This document shows, piece after piece, positions 16,972 to 25,791 of a stretch of DNA of 64,000 nt. The notes beneath the pieces are model-generated. The model worked only from the letters and a program-made list of their open reading frames with translations. It was not told the DNA's origin and did no database searches. The stretch is from Rhodococcoides kyotonense (GTDB lineage Bacteria > Actinomycetota > Actinomycetes > Mycobacteriales > Mycobacteriaceae), in contig NZ_LVHI01000012.1 of NCBI RefSeq assembly GCF_001645385.1, positions 672,169 through 736,168 of the forward strand, given 5' to 3'. How positions within the stretch are numbered: the first letter of the stretch is position 1; each line of letters starts with the position of its first letter. Both the position numbers and the translations under genes were made by a program.

Positions 16972-18063
16972 TCACGTCCAGTACAACATCTGAGCCTGCG
17001 GCAGAATGCGGTCCACCTCGTCCGAGAACCACGACCGCATCTCGTTCATGATGTCTCGCAGATAGACGTACTTGACGCCCCCGAACTTGGACCGCTTCGC
17101 CGACCGCGACTCCTCGTCCATCTCGAGCTTGGTGCCGGGATACCACCCGAGAAGGACGTCCTTGCTCGACGGCGTGAAGCGGTGCGTGATGGCCTCGACC
17201 GTCAGATCGACGTCCGGTACGTCTACGAGTGCGTCGGCGACGTCGGACAGCAGGCGGCCGTACTGCTCGCGCCATTCCGGTACGGGCATGATGGGCGCGA
17301 CCGTCAGCCCGACGCGGTAGCCGGCGAGCGCGAGCGAGCGCAGAGCCTCGATCCGAGCGGGCATTCGCGCGGTTCCGCCCTCGAAGCGGTTGCCGATGTC
17401 GGCGGCGTTCACCGAGACCCTAACTCTGGTGCGGCCACCGTGATCGAGCGTCACCAGCTCGGCGACGTCGTCGAACTTGGTCGTGAAACGTAGGGACACG
17501 TCGTTGCCGAACTCACCCGCGCCGACCCGGGAGATCGCGGCCGCGAGCGAGCCCGTCACGTGCTCGATTCCCAATGGATCGGTGTAGCAGGACATTTCGA
17601 AGGTCGTGCCCTCGTGTCCGCGCTCGGTGGTGCCGGAAGTGATGGTGCCGCGGCCGGCGTGGGTCGCGATGGGCGCCAACACGTCGTCGAGATTCGCGAA
17701 CACCCGCGTCACGGGCGGGCCGGACAACGACCCCGCCAGATAGCAGTACTGGCAGTGCGCGGGGCAGCCTTTGGCAAGGTCGATTCGCCAATCCGCGCTG
17801 GGTGGAATCGGTTGCGGCTTCAACGCGCTCGGAGGCGCCACGACGACGGCGAGGGTCGATTTGGCGCGCGCGTACGTCTCGCGTTCGGTCTCACCGCGGA
17901 GGCCTGTCAGCCGGTTCGAGGTCAGGAAGTCGATGTCGGCGACGCCTGCCGCCTCGCAACGCCGAACGATCTCTGCCGTGTGCGGTAGATCTGCGGCAGC
18001 CGCGGTGATCAGGACATGCTTCGGAGTCCAGATTCGGGTGGGCACAATCAGCGTCTGAGTCAT
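16972..18063 (-). CDS. Radical SAM protein, spore photoproduct lyase-like
   Basis: About 363 residues. The 4Fe-4S/SAM motif is CPAHCQYCYL (C-x3-C-x2-C) within DLAKGCPAHCQYCYLAG, as in SplB and the SPL-like proteins of non-sporulating actinobacteria. An N-terminal sulfate-like domain precedes it (VLITAAAADLPHTAEIV). The conserved EAITHRFTPSSKDVLLGWYP segment and C-terminal aromatic YVYLRDIMNEM also fit the family. SplB repairs the thymine spore photoproduct; the role in a non-sporulating organism is unclear. A longer frame reaches 18261, but 18063 (MTQTLIVPTRIW) gives the normal length. Confidence 0.85.
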   Translation of the reverse strand: MTQTLIVPTRIWTPKHVLITAAAADLPHTAEIVRRCEAAGVADIDFLTSNRLTGLRGETERETYARAKSTLAVVVAPPSALKPQPIPPSADWRIDLAKGCPAHCQYCYLAGSLSGPPVTRVFANLDDVLAPIATHAGRGTITSGTTERGHEGTTFEMSCYTDPLGIEHVTGSLAAAISRVGAGEFGNDVSLRFTTKFDDVAELVTLDHGGRTRVRVSVNAADIGNRFEGGTARMPARIEALRSLALAGYRVGLTVAPIMPVPEWREQYGRLLSDVADALVDVPDVDLTVEAITHRFTPSSKDVLLGWYPGTKLEMDEESRSAKRSKFGGVKYVYLRDIMNEMRSWFSDEVDRILPQAQMLYWT

Positions 18064-18257
18064 TGCCTCGTTCAACACTCTCGGCAGTCGAAGGGACGGT
18101 GCCCGCCAGTGCGCCTCTCGGCAAGCGGCCGCTCGTGGCGGCAATTCTGGGGTGGTACCCGGGGCATTGGATCGGGCACCGTCGAGTTGTTCAACGGCGA
18201 CGGTCGCGTCGGCATTCCGCACCACAGGCCGATGAAGTGTGAAGTGCACCGCAGCCA

Positions 18258-18449
18258 TCACACCGCGTCGGCGTCCACCGGGTCCACGAGTTCAGGAATG
18301 AGCATGTCGCTTCGAACGAGAAACGGATACGCCCCGGTTCCGTGCGACTCGTTCTGAACCAGGACGAGACCGTCGTCGCGTACTTCACGCACGGTGACCA
18401 CGACAGTGTTCGCCCCCGCAGTGAAGTGACAACGGTCGCCGGTGTCCAT
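18258..18449 (-). CDS. Small hypothetical protein (63 aa)
   Basis: 63 residues from an ATG at 18449, with balanced composition and a beta-rich pattern (HFTAGANTVVVTVREVRDDG, VLVQNESHGTG, FLVRSDMLIPELV). GGATGCGGA precedes the start. No family is recognised. The frame is open further upstream, but that part overlaps the Fpg gene and looks like non-coding translation. It could be a small SH3-like or OB-like protein, though that is a guess from the alternating hydrophobics. The 194 bases between it and the radical-SAM start show nothing else. Confidence 0.45.
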   Translation of the reverse strand: MDTGDRCHFTAGANTVVVTVREVRDDGLVLVQNESHGTGAYPFLVRSDMLIPELVDPVDADAV

Positions 18450-18539
18450 TCCGCATCCATACCCCGACCCCGACGAAGTAACACACTGCTTTTTCCGTGT
18501 GACGCGTAGGGAGCCGAACAAGGGGGGTAGATGGTTACG

Positions 18540-19358
18540 GTGCCCGAACTTCCGGAAGTAGAGAATGCCCGCCAGGTCGTCGAGAAGGCACTGGGCAGGG
18601 TCATCGTCGACATCGACGACACGGATACCTACGAATGCCGGCCGCACAATCCGGGTGATATCGAGCGTGCGCTGAAGGGCGGGATGCTCACCGAGGCGTG
18701 TCGACGCGGTAAGGCGATGTGGTGCGAGACCGAGACAGCGGACGGCGAGGTCGGGCCTACCCTCGGAATCCACCTCGGCATGGGCGGGCGCATCATCGTG
18801 ACCGCGCCCGACGGGGAGCAGTCGTCGACATACGGCGGTGGCGACCCCCACGTCGGTGAACGTGACACCGACAAGCCGGAGTGGACGCGGTTCGCCATCA
18901 CGTTCGACGACGGTGGTCAGCTCCGACTGTTCGACAAGCGACGACTGGGCCGGGTACGGCTCGAACCCGACATCGATGCGTTGGGACCCGATGCCGCCGA
19001 GATCTCGCGTGACGACTTCCGCGAGCGAATCGGCTCCAGCGCAGCGCCTGTGAAGGCACGACTGCTCGACCAGGCGGTCATCGCCGGGATCGGCAACTTG
19101 CTCGCCGACGACATTCTCTGGCAGTGCGCTCTGTCCCCGTCTCGCCGTGCCAAGACCTTGACGACGGACGAGCTCGACGAGCTACGGGTGGTGCTGCGGC
19201 GGGCCATCCGGGCCGCGATCCGCAAGGGCGGCGTCCATACCGCCGAGATCATCCCGTTCCGGAAGGTCGACGCCACCTGCCCTCGCTGCGGATCTCCGAT
19301 GGCCCGCGGAACCGTGGGCGGGCGAACCACCTGGTGGTGTTCGAACGAACAGTCCTGA
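18540..19358 (+). CDS. Fpg/Nei family DNA glycosylase
   Basis: 272 residues if started at the GTG at 18540, which makes the mature protein begin Pro-Glu-Leu-Pro-Glu-Val-Glu: the catalytic N-terminal Pro and Glu3 of the Fpg/Nei family. An ATG nine bases upstream would bury the Pro and disable the enzyme, despite sitting closer to the AGGGGGG ribosome site. The H2TH helices (LDQAVIAGIGNLLADDILWQ) and C-terminal zinc finger (C-x2-C...C, CPRCGSPMARGTV...WWC) are present. It excises oxidised bases. It is convergent with the mysterious TauD gene of the sunscreen cluster. Confidence 0.88.
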   Translation: MPELPEVENARQVVEKALGRVIVDIDDTDTYECRPHNPGDIERALKGGMLTEACRRGKAMWCETETADGEVGPTLGIHLGMGGRIIVTAPDGEQSSTYGGGDPHVGERDTDKPEWTRFAITFDDGGQLRLFDKRRLGRVRLEPDIDALGPDAAEISRDDFRERIGSSAAPVKARLLDQAVIAGIGNLLADDILWQCALSPSRRAKTLTTDELDELRVVLRRAIRAAIRKGGVHTAEIIPFRKVDATCPRCGSPMARGTVGGRTTWWCSNEQS

Positions 19359-19360
19359 AA

Positions 19361-19381
19361 GGCAGGGCTACCGAGCCTGCC
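19361..19381. terminator. Possible bidirectional terminator between fpg-like and mysH-like genes
   Basis: GGCAGG at 19361-19366 is repeated as CCTGCC at 19376-19381, with extra pairing (CT/AG) inside. It overlaps the 3' end of the convergent oxygenase gene. There is no strong T tract, so termination is only suggested. Confidence 0.35.
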
Positions 19382-20153
19382 TCGGTCTCGCCACCGCGCG
19401 GTCGGAGCTCATCCCGCGATGCATCGTTCTGTCGCCGACGACGCCGCTGTGGTCGGCTTTGTGCATGACGCAGCGGTTGTCCCAGATGACGACGTCGTGG
19501 GGTGACCACGAATGTCGAAGTACGTTGTCCTCGCGAGTGGAATGGTCGACGAGACGAGCGATGAATTCGAACGCCTGCTCCGCGGTCATCGAAGACACGG
19601 CCCGGCAACGCGCAGGCGCAGTGAGGTACAGGGCGGAGCGGCCGGTCACCGGATGTTCGAGCGCCAAGGGGTGATCGGCCGAACCCTCTATCCCGTCGAG
19701 ACCGGTGACGGTATGGGTGACACTCGCCCCGTCGACGATTTTCCTGTCGTCGGCCGACAGAGTGTCGTAGGCGCGGTACTGATTGCTGAAGAGGGTCTGC
19801 CCACCCTGCTCGGGCACATCGACCGCGCGGAGCGCCGTGTACGCCGGCGGATGGGGAACATAGGTGGTGTCGACGTGAAACGTCGACTTGGGAGGTGTGC
19901 TCCGGCCGACGTTCGAGACGACGTTCAGATCGGGAAAGCCGTCGACGGGCGTCTCTCCGTCGGTGAAGAGCAGATCACCGAAAGACTGTACGAACGCGAG
20001 AAATTCGTCGTTTCCGACGTGTTGGTCGGGAAGAATCGCGACGCCGTGCTCGGCGAGCAGGGTGCGTAGCTCGTCGGTATCCGACGGGTTCAGCGCTCCC
20101 ACTGCGATGCCGGATACGCGTACTCCGAGGGGGTGCAGTGCTTCGTGTTTCAT
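19368..20153 (-). CDS. mysH: TauD-type Fe(II)/2-oxoglutarate oxygenase, MysH-like
   Basis: 261 residues from the ATG at 20153, which overlaps the mysD stop (ATGA). The iron facial triad is visible as FHVDTTYVP (His, Asp) and a distal His in TMHRGMSSD, whose Arg would bind 2-oxoglutarate. Other TauD marks are VAILPDQHVGNDEFLAFVQSFG and HPVTGRSALYL. In cyanobacteria MysH turns glycine-bearing mycosporine-like amino acids into palythine-type amines, and the last position in this operon fits such a tailoring step. Taurine dioxygenase is a less likely reading because no sulfonate genes are near. Confidence 0.8.
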   Translation of the reverse strand: MKHEALHPLGVRVSGIAVGALNPSDTDELRTLLAEHGVAILPDQHVGNDEFLAFVQSFGDLLFTDGETPVDGFPDLNVVSNVGRSTPPKSTFHVDTTYVPHPPAYTALRAVDVPEQGGQTLFSNQYRAYDTLSADDRKIVDGASVTHTVTGLDGIEGSADHPLALEHPVTGRSALYLTAPARCRAVSSMTAEQAFEFIARLVDHSTREDNVLRHSWSPHDVVIWDNRCVMHKADHSGVVGDRTMHRGMSSDRAVARPRQAR

Positions 20154-21175
20154 CGTCCTGGCCTTTCGTTCTTCAGTTCCCGCAGCGAGAGCGCGAACAG
20201 TTCGGTGACGGAAATGCCTGCAGCCGACGCCATCACCGCGATCACGCTCCCCGGTGAGTACGAGCAATACAGTCCGGCCTCGAGAAACCACGGATTGCCG
20301 TCGGGGTCGATTCGGAAATCGAACAGACCGTAGTGCCTGCATCCGAGCGCAACGTACGCGGTTCGCGCTGCGGCCCAGACGGTTTCGGTGACCGGGTCGT
20401 CCGTGTCGACGATCCACGCCTTGGTCGAATTCTTCGCGACGAGGTACAGGTCACCGTCCGCGGAACGGTCCAGTTTGTCCGCCCGACTACGGATCGGGTT
20501 GGCGTCGTCGACGGCATATTCTTCGAGAGGCAGACACACCAGTTCGCCGTCCCGTTCGATGATCCCACAGCGAATTTCTCGGCCGAGCGGTACGTACGCT
20601 TCGACCAACGCCGCGTCCGAATGCCGAAGCGCCTCGCGCACCGCGGCATCGAGATTCGAACCATTCTCGACGACATCGACGCCGACGGAATTGTCGGAAT
20701 CCACCGGCTTGACGACGACCGGAAACGGAACCGTCGTCGCGCCGGGGGCACGAAGGACGTCGCCCTGCGGCACCGAGACTCCCGCCGCAGCCACGACGGC
20801 TCGCGCGATGTTCTTGTCGGCGGTCATGGCCATCACGGCCGGGCGGTTCCCGAGGACCGGCACCGACAGAAGGTCGAACATCGATCGATACGTGGTCATG
20901 CCGGGAAGGCAGAACATCTGCGGTATAACGACATCGATGTGCAACGCCGCGATCCGCTCGAAGGCCTGCGCGACGGTCAGGTCCCCCTCGTCCACGGCAG
21001 CATCGAGACTCTCGACGAACTGCCACCGTCCGCCGGGCGTCACAACGGCGATATGGACGCGATATTGGGGGTCGTCGGACACGGCGCCCAGAAACCCTGT
21101 GGCGTACACCGCCGAGAGATCGGCATGAAACCGGTCGACGGCCGAGCCGACCAGCGCGAGCACGGTCGTCGTCAT
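20150..21175 (-). CDS. mysD: D-Ala-D-Ala ligase-like ATP-grasp enzyme, MysD-type
   Basis: 341 residues. ATP-grasp features: VPVLGNRPAVMAMTADKNIAR (N-lobe), FPVVVKPVDSDNSVGVDVV (nucleotide-binding Lys and Ser loop), ALVEAYVPLGREIRCGI (Glu/Arg), and the metal-binding LFDFRIDPDGNPWFLEAG. The tail EAGLYCSYSPGSVIAVMASAAGIS matches the MysD style rather than the ExNxxPG of genuine D-Ala ligases. MysD condenses a second amino acid (Ser, Thr or other) onto mycosporine-glycine to give shinorine-like products. It shares base 21175 with mysC and overlaps mysH by 4. Confidence 0.87.
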   Translation of the reverse strand: MTTTVLALVGSAVDRFHADLSAVYATGFLGAVSDDPQYRVHIAVVTPGGRWQFVESLDAAVDEGDLTVAQAFERIAALHIDVVIPQMFCLPGMTTYRSMFDLLSVPVLGNRPAVMAMTADKNIARAVVAAAGVSVPQGDVLRAPGATTVPFPVVVKPVDSDNSVGVDVVENGSNLDAAVREALRHSDAALVEAYVPLGREIRCGIIERDGELVCLPLEEYAVDDANPIRSRADKLDRSADGDLYLVAKNSTKAWIVDTDDPVTETVWAAARTAYVALGCRHYGLFDFRIDPDGNPWFLEAGLYCSYSPGSVIAVMASAAGISVTELFALSLRELKNERPGR

Positions 21176-22467
21176 CAGTCCCCTCCGAGTTCGACGAGTT
21201 TGCCGATGTTGAAATCGATGCGAGACCAGCTACCGCCGACCAGCGCATTCTTCAGCAGTAGCGTCGGAATCTGCAGGTGGTGCACCAGCAAGTACGGCAA
21301 CGGGTCCCAGCGCGCGTAGATCGCGTCCGTTCCCTCTCGTATGACGCGCAATCGGTGCGCGCGGTTCGACTGAGTCAGCAGTCGCCACACTTCGTGGTAG
21401 ATCCAGTATGTCGGTTTGGATTCCGGCGTCGGGACCACCGCTTCGTCGTTCTTCGTAAGGTATGCGTTCGCCAACTCGTCGTGGTCGTAGAACATCGTGA
21501 TGGCGGAGTGGGTGCGCGGGTTGCACTCGATCGCGTACACCCGGCCGTCGCTGCTCTCGATGAAGTCGAACGACAGTTGCCCGGTCACCCCGAGCTCGCT
21601 TACGAAACGTTCCACCCAGGAACGGATCTCGGGCTTGTCCACCATCGCATAGTTGACCTGGAACGCGGACGATTCGCAACATGCGTACACCGTCAGGGCC
21701 CCGTCGCGCACGGTTCCGTGCGTGCAGTACTCCTGACCCGAGACGAACTCCTGGAGAATCCATGGGTCATCCTCGGAAATGTCGAGGCTGCGGGCGAATT
21801 CGAGGTTGCGCTCCGGAGTTCGATCCGACAGCCGCGTCAGATCCATTCTGCCGACGGGGTTGTACGCAATGCGTTTGAGGATGTACTCGCGCCCCGGCGG
21901 GAAATCGAAATCCGCGATCTGTGCCGGGTTCGTGATGCGGCGCCAGTCCGGTACGGAAAGACCCATGGCAGCAGCGGCTTCCGAGAACGTCGACTTGTCG
22001 TCGAGCATGCGGACGATCTCGGAGTCACCGTGAACCACCTCGCACACGTCGTCGAGCACACGTTTGGCGTCGGCGTCGTGGACGCTGGCAGCGGGGCTCG
22101 CGACGGGCACGAACACGTCCACGCCCTCGCGCAGCGCGACGTCACGCAACGCGTCGGCGTAACCGGGATCCGTCGGATCGGGGATGCAGTGGAACGCGTC
22201 CACCGCGCGCGAGAACCGGTGGCCGGTGAGCCGGTATTTGGCCGACTCGACGAGAACCACACGGTGGCCCGCACGATGGAACGCGCGAGCCAGACTCAAT
22301 GCCTTGGTCATCTTCCCGCCGCTCACCATCACCGTGCGTCCCGACGGGCGGGCGGCTACCCGTCGTCGATCGAGAAGTGACAGGCCGACGACGGCCAGGT
22401 CGACGGGCATCGTGGCGGCCAGTGCGCCGAGCGCACCGACCGTCCGAGCCAACGCTGCGAACTGCAT
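21175..22467 (-). CDS. mysC: ATP-grasp mycosporine-glycine synthase, MysC-type
   Basis: 430 residues. The N-terminus has a hydrophobic stretch (residues about 5-30), then a Rossmann-like GRTVMVSGGKMTKALSLARAF and the ATP-grasp fold: REYILKRIAYNPVGR (Lys), PWILQEFVSGQEYC (Glu), LSFDFIESSDGRVYAIECNPRTHSAI (metal-binding Glu/Asn). A C-terminal domain of about 100 residues (KPTYWIYHEVWRLLTQ) is typical of MysC. The enzyme phosphorylates 4-deoxygadusol and couples glycine. It ends on the first base of the mysD start and begins 6 bases after the mysB stop. Confidence 0.88.
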   Translation of the reverse strand: MQFAALARTVGALGALAATMPVDLAVVGLSLLDRRRVAARPSGRTVMVSGGKMTKALSLARAFHRAGHRVVLVESAKYRLTGHRFSRAVDAFHCIPDPTDPGYADALRDVALREGVDVFVPVASPAASVHDADAKRVLDDVCEVVHGDSEIVRMLDDKSTFSEAAAAMGLSVPDWRRITNPAQIADFDFPPGREYILKRIAYNPVGRMDLTRLSDRTPERNLEFARSLDISEDDPWILQEFVSGQEYCTHGTVRDGALTVYACCESSAFQVNYAMVDKPEIRSWVERFVSELGVTGQLSFDFIESSDGRVYAIECNPRTHSAITMFYDHDELANAYLTKNDEAVVPTPESKPTYWIYHEVWRLLTQSNRAHRLRVIREGTDAIYARWDPLPYLLVHHLQIPTLLLKNALVGGSWSRIDFNIGKLVELGGD

Positions 22468-22473
22468 GGTCGG

Positions 22474-23295
22474 CTACGCCTCCACTCGCCGAATCAAGGT
22501 CACGCCGTCTCGTAACGGAAGCAGAACCTGCTCGACGCGCGGGTCCTCGGTGACGAACGTGTTGAACGCCTCGACCGCATCACCGTTGGCGGTTCGGTAC
22601 GCCGGATCGGCGTACGGAGTGCCCTGGAGCAGGGTGTTGTCGACCGCAACGATGGCTCCCGGGGCCAGCAGATCACTGTCCATCAGGTGCCGGTAGTAGT
22701 CGAGGTAGCCCGTCTTGTCCGCGTCGATGAACACGAGATCGAACCGACCGGAAAGCCGGTGCAGCGTCTCGAGGGCCGGGCCGACTTCGACCGAAATTCG
22801 GCTACCGGCCGGTGATTGGGCGAAGCACTCCCGGGCGAAGTCCGCGACGAATCGGTCGACTTCGCACGCCACCACTTCGCCGCCGTCGGGAAGAGCATCG
22901 GCCATCGCCAGAGCCGAATAGCCGGTGAACATCCCGATCTCGAGCACCCGCCGAGCTCTGGTCATGTGCACCAGGAATTTCAGCGCCTGGCCTTCCACAT
23001 GGCCGGACAACATCTCCTGTTCGAGCGGGCCGGAACCGGACACGACGGTCCGTGAGTCCCAGTCCAATCCGAGTGTGCGACGGGACAACTCGGCCAACGC
23101 CGACGATTCGCGCGTCGTGTGCCGGTCGAGATACGGGTCGAGTCCGTCGGCGAGGTCGCGCGCCCGCCGCAGCCGGCGGGCGAACTCCTCCCCGACATCA
23201 CCGGCGTCCAACGCCTCCACGAGCTCGCGAAGTTCTTTCCCGAGAATGGTCGTCGGCGTCACCGGGCGGGAGGTGCGGACGGCACCGTCGGTCAT
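22474..23295 (-). CDS. mysB: SAM-dependent O-methyltransferase, MysB-type
   Basis: 273 residues. Class I methyltransferase of the CCoAOMT-like branch: SAM motif [23 protein letters not shown], acidic loop [24 protein letters not shown] with the metal-binding Asp residues and catalytic-site Lys, and [10 protein letters not shown]. In the pathway it methylates desmethyl-4-deoxygadusol to 4-deoxygadusol. The ATG at 23295 overlaps the cyclase stop as ATGA; the frame extends upstream, but only across the cyclase gene. It is 6 bases ahead of mysC. Confidence 0.88.
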   Translation of the reverse strand: MTDGAVRTSRPVTPTTILGKELRELVEALDAGDVGEEFARRLRRARDLADGLDPYLDRHTTRESSALAELSRRTLGLDWDSRTVVSGSGPLEQEMLSGHVEGQALKFLVHMTRARRVLEIGMFTGYSALAMADALPDGGEVVACEVDRFVADFARECFAQSPAGSRISVEVGPALETLHRLSGRFDLVFIDADKTGYLDYYRHLMDSDLLAPGAIVAVDNTLLQGTPYADPAYRTANGDAVEAFNTFVTEDPRVEQVLLPLRDGVTLIRRVEA

Positions 23296-24503
23296 GTGTG
23301 GGCACCGGTGAACATGTCGATTCCCGCTCCACCACGGTCGAATTCGAGACAGATCTTCTTGTGGAGGGCGAGCGCGTCGGACAGCTCTTCCGTCGTCAGG
23401 TCGTTGAGGAACCGGCACGATCCGATGGGATCGGGAACCGCGGCGCGCAGGATGCCGTCGCGAGTCCTCAGGATCGATGCGGTGGCGTCGGCGAGAAGCT
23501 CGGGGGTCAGGTGATCGCTGTCGAGAGCAAGGCCGAGTCGGCTCATGACACCGAGAATGCGGTCGCGCTCCGACGTCGAGATCAAACCGCGTTGCTCGGC
23601 GACCGTCGTCGACAACGCCATGTCGATGTTGATCGCGTGACCGTGGAAGAACGGCGCAGGAGGCGTGAGCTCCAAGGTGGGACTCCACGTGTGTCCGAAG
23701 GCGATGACACGGTCGAGCTCGATCTCGTGAAGGTTGGGCGCTTCGAGCTCGAGCATCGTCTCGATTGCCTGGTACGTCAGGCGATCAGCCACGGCACGCA
23801 GCTCGGGGGTGCCGCCCGAGTGGCCGAACTTCGTGGAAAGCAGTTCTGCGCCATGCTGATCCAGCATGTCGAAGATCGCGCTGTTGCCGACGACGGAGAT
23901 CTTGATCAGCTCGGCCATGCCGTTCCGAATCTGATCCTCGGGCAACGTGGCGAGAAACGAGAAGTCCAACAGAACCTTCTGCGACGCGTGATATGCACCG
24001 AGTCGGTTCTTGTGCTTGCCGTAGTTGACCGCGACCTTGATGGACACGCTGGCGTCGATCAGACCGATCAACGTGGTGGGGATACGGATGTAGGGCGTGT
24101 TTCGACGGTAGCTGGCACACGCGAAGCCCGCCACGTCGGTGGTCAGTCCACCGCCGACCACCAGCACCGGCTCGGTCCGGACCAGTCCGAATGCGTCGAA
24201 TTCACCGACGATCCGCTCGAACGTCTCCAGAGACTTCGCGGTTTCGGCGATCGTGACCGGTACGACGGTCAGTGCGATCTCGTAGTGGTCGAAGTAGGCG
24301 CGCGCACGATCGCCGTACAGCGCGTGCACGGTCTCGTCGACGACCATCAGGCATCGTCCGTACTGTCGATAGCTCTCTGCCAGTTCGGGATTCGCGACGT
24401 CGAAGACACCGTCGACGTAGAGCAGGTCGTATTCGATCCGCTCGTAGCCCTCGACGTGAAAGGCGCGGTCGGTTGCCGTGACCTGGGCTTGCATGTTGCT
24501 CAT
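23292..24503 (-). CDS. mysA: Sedoheptulose-7-phosphate cyclase, desmethyl-4-deoxygadusol synthase (MysA/DDGS)
   Basis: 403 residues of the dehydroquinate-synthase fold. NAD site: [55 protein letters not shown], of which [18 protein letters not shown] and the [15 protein letters not shown] lysines are the key blocks; zinc ligands are in [20 protein letters not shown] and [12 protein letters not shown]. Such cyclases turn sedoheptulose 7-phosphate into desmethyl-4-deoxygadusol or 2-epi-5-epi-valiolone. The mysB-C-D neighbours indicate the former. The start at 24503 has GAGAGG upstream. It is not AroB, given the context and the extended C-terminus. Confidence 0.87.
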   Translation of the reverse strand: MSNMQAQVTATDRAFHVEGYERIEYDLLYVDGVFDVANPELAESYRQYGRCLMVVDETVHALYGDRARAYFDHYEIALTVVPVTIAETAKSLETFERIVGEFDAFGLVRTEPVLVVGGGLTTDVAGFACASYRRNTPYIRIPTTLIGLIDASVSIKVAVNYGKHKNRLGAYHASQKVLLDFSFLATLPEDQIRNGMAELIKISVVGNSAIFDMLDQHGAELLSTKFGHSGGTPELRAVADRLTYQAIETMLELEAPNLHEIELDRVIAFGHTWSPTLELTPPAPFFHGHAINIDMALSTTVAEQRGLISTSERDRILGVMSRLGLALDSDHLTPELLADATASILRTRDGILRAAVPDPIGSCRFLNDLTTEELSDALALHKKICLEFDRGGAGIDMFTGAHT

Positions 24504-24534
24504 GAAACAGTCCTCTCTTGTCCGCGACCGGATC

Positions 24535-25203
24535 TCACTCGCGTCCTTCTGCCCACCGAACGAGCTGGTCCGGATCAAGGCGGTCGACGGTGGCCACCGC
24601 GGCCGAGAAGTCCCCTCCGACCGTGTTCGAGTTCGGGAATGCAACGCATCGGATCGACGCGGCCGACGCCGACTCGACACCGCCGACGTTGTCCTCGATA
24701 GCGATGCAGTCGGCTGCGTTCTCGCCGAGCCCGTCGACGGCGACCCGGTACGCATCCGGATCGGGCTTGACCTCGGCCACCGTGGTCTTGTCGACGACGA
24801 TGTCGAACGACGCCGCGCTGAGCTCTTCGAACGAATCGAGCAACGCGGACACGTTGTCCGGCGACGTGGTCGTCACCAGTCCCAGCTTGAAACCGTGGTC
24901 ACGTGCAGCGGCGACGGTGTCCAGCACGCCCGGACGCGGCTCGATACCCTCCGTGGCAAGCAGCTTGCGGAAGAGCTCGGACTTGGTCGAATGCACTGCG
25001 GCAGAATCGACTTCCTGGCCACGAGACGACGCATAGTCGGCGATACGTGCGGCGCCACCGTTACTGGTGAGCATCTCGGAGTATTCCTCGCGTGACCAAT
25101 TCCAGTCCAGACCGTGTTCGGCGAACGCGTCGTTGAACGCGCGCCGCTGGAGCTCGGACGTGTCGGCCAGCGTACTGATGGATCCGAAAAGTAGTGCAGT
25201 CAT
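24535..25203 (-). CDS. HAD-superfamily protein of CbbY type lacking the catalytic DxD motif
   Basis: 222 residues, first gene of the mycosporine operon, 31 bases before mysA. It aligns with CbbY/phosphoglucomutase-like HAD proteins: helical cap ([20 protein letters not shown]), motif II TTT-S in [11 protein letters not shown], motif III Lys in VKPDPDAY, motif IV in [14 protein letters not shown]. Motif I, normally FDxDGTL, reads [10 protein letters not shown], so both the nucleophile Asp and the acid/base Asp are gone. The codons (TTC GGA TCC ATC AGT ACG) leave no doubt. It may be a pseudoenzyme, a binder of sugar phosphate, or a regulator. GAGGA precedes the start. Confidence 0.8.
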   Translation of the reverse strand: MTALLFGSISTLADTSELQRRAFNDAFAEHGLDWNWSREEYSEMLTSNGGAARIADYASSRGQEVDSAAVHSTKSELFRKLLATEGIEPRPGVLDTVAAARDHGFKLGLVTTTSPDNVSALLDSFEELSAASFDIVVDKTTVAEVKPDPDAYRVAVDGLGENAADCIAIEDNVGGVESASAASIRCVAFPNSNTVGGDFSAAVATVDRLDPDQLVRWAEGRE

Positions 25204-25791
25204 GTGTGGGTCCTCGAGGAAGTTGTGAACCGGGTCGTTCTGGTCACCGTCGTGACACGGCGTGTTCGGATAGCGCCGGCAATGCGTTTTCGTCGATCAC
25301 CGACCAACTGCTTCAAGCCCACTCTGTCGACGGCGAGTGTCGGCCACACGCCTGCGAACATCACGGATGCATCACGAAATATCACGACCAGATAACGACC
25401 CTCGCGGGTGCTCGGAACGACCAGGATTCGAATCGACCGTTCACGGGCACAGCTTGTACAACCTCGGACCGTTCCCGGGAACGGCTCGACGGCCAGGTGC
25501 TGCCGGTTCAACCAGCAGCCGGCAGCACCGATCGCGCAGCACGCCGTGCACCAGCGGCGTGCGCTCGATGCGCGCTGCCGGGTTCACTACCCTCTGGACT
25601 GACCGCGTCGGTCACGACGATCGGTGCATGACAGGAGTTCAGGGAATTCGACGACGGTCAATCCCCAGGAAGCCGACAGCGCGTTCGACCACGCGTATCG
25701 AGTGACTTGCGATCACATTCTCGACGGCACTCATCCGACCGGAACGATGTTCCCGCGAGATGTGCAAGGTCGGCAGGCCCGAACTGACACA
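25204..25791. other. Gene-free stretch upstream of the mycosporine operon
   Basis: No convincing gene is seen on either strand in these 588 bases; open frames are low-complexity shadows. It should hold the promoter of the minus-strand mycosporine operon. ATCACG occurs three times at 25360, 25371 and 25381, about one helical turn apart and 157 bases upstream of the first start codon, which could be an activator site. A TTCGAATC-like string near 25425 recalls a tRNA T-loop, but no tRNA folds around it. Confidence 0.5.

Noticed and set aside
23292..24503. Reading the cyclase as 3-dehydroquinate synthase AroB
   Set aside because: The gene is embedded among O-methyltransferase and two ATP-grasp ligases typical of mycosporine synthesis, and no shikimate gene is near.
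25415..25445. TTCGAATC string resembling a tRNA T-loop or attachment site
   Set aside because: Flanking bases do not form a T-stem and no acceptor or anticodon arm can be drawn.
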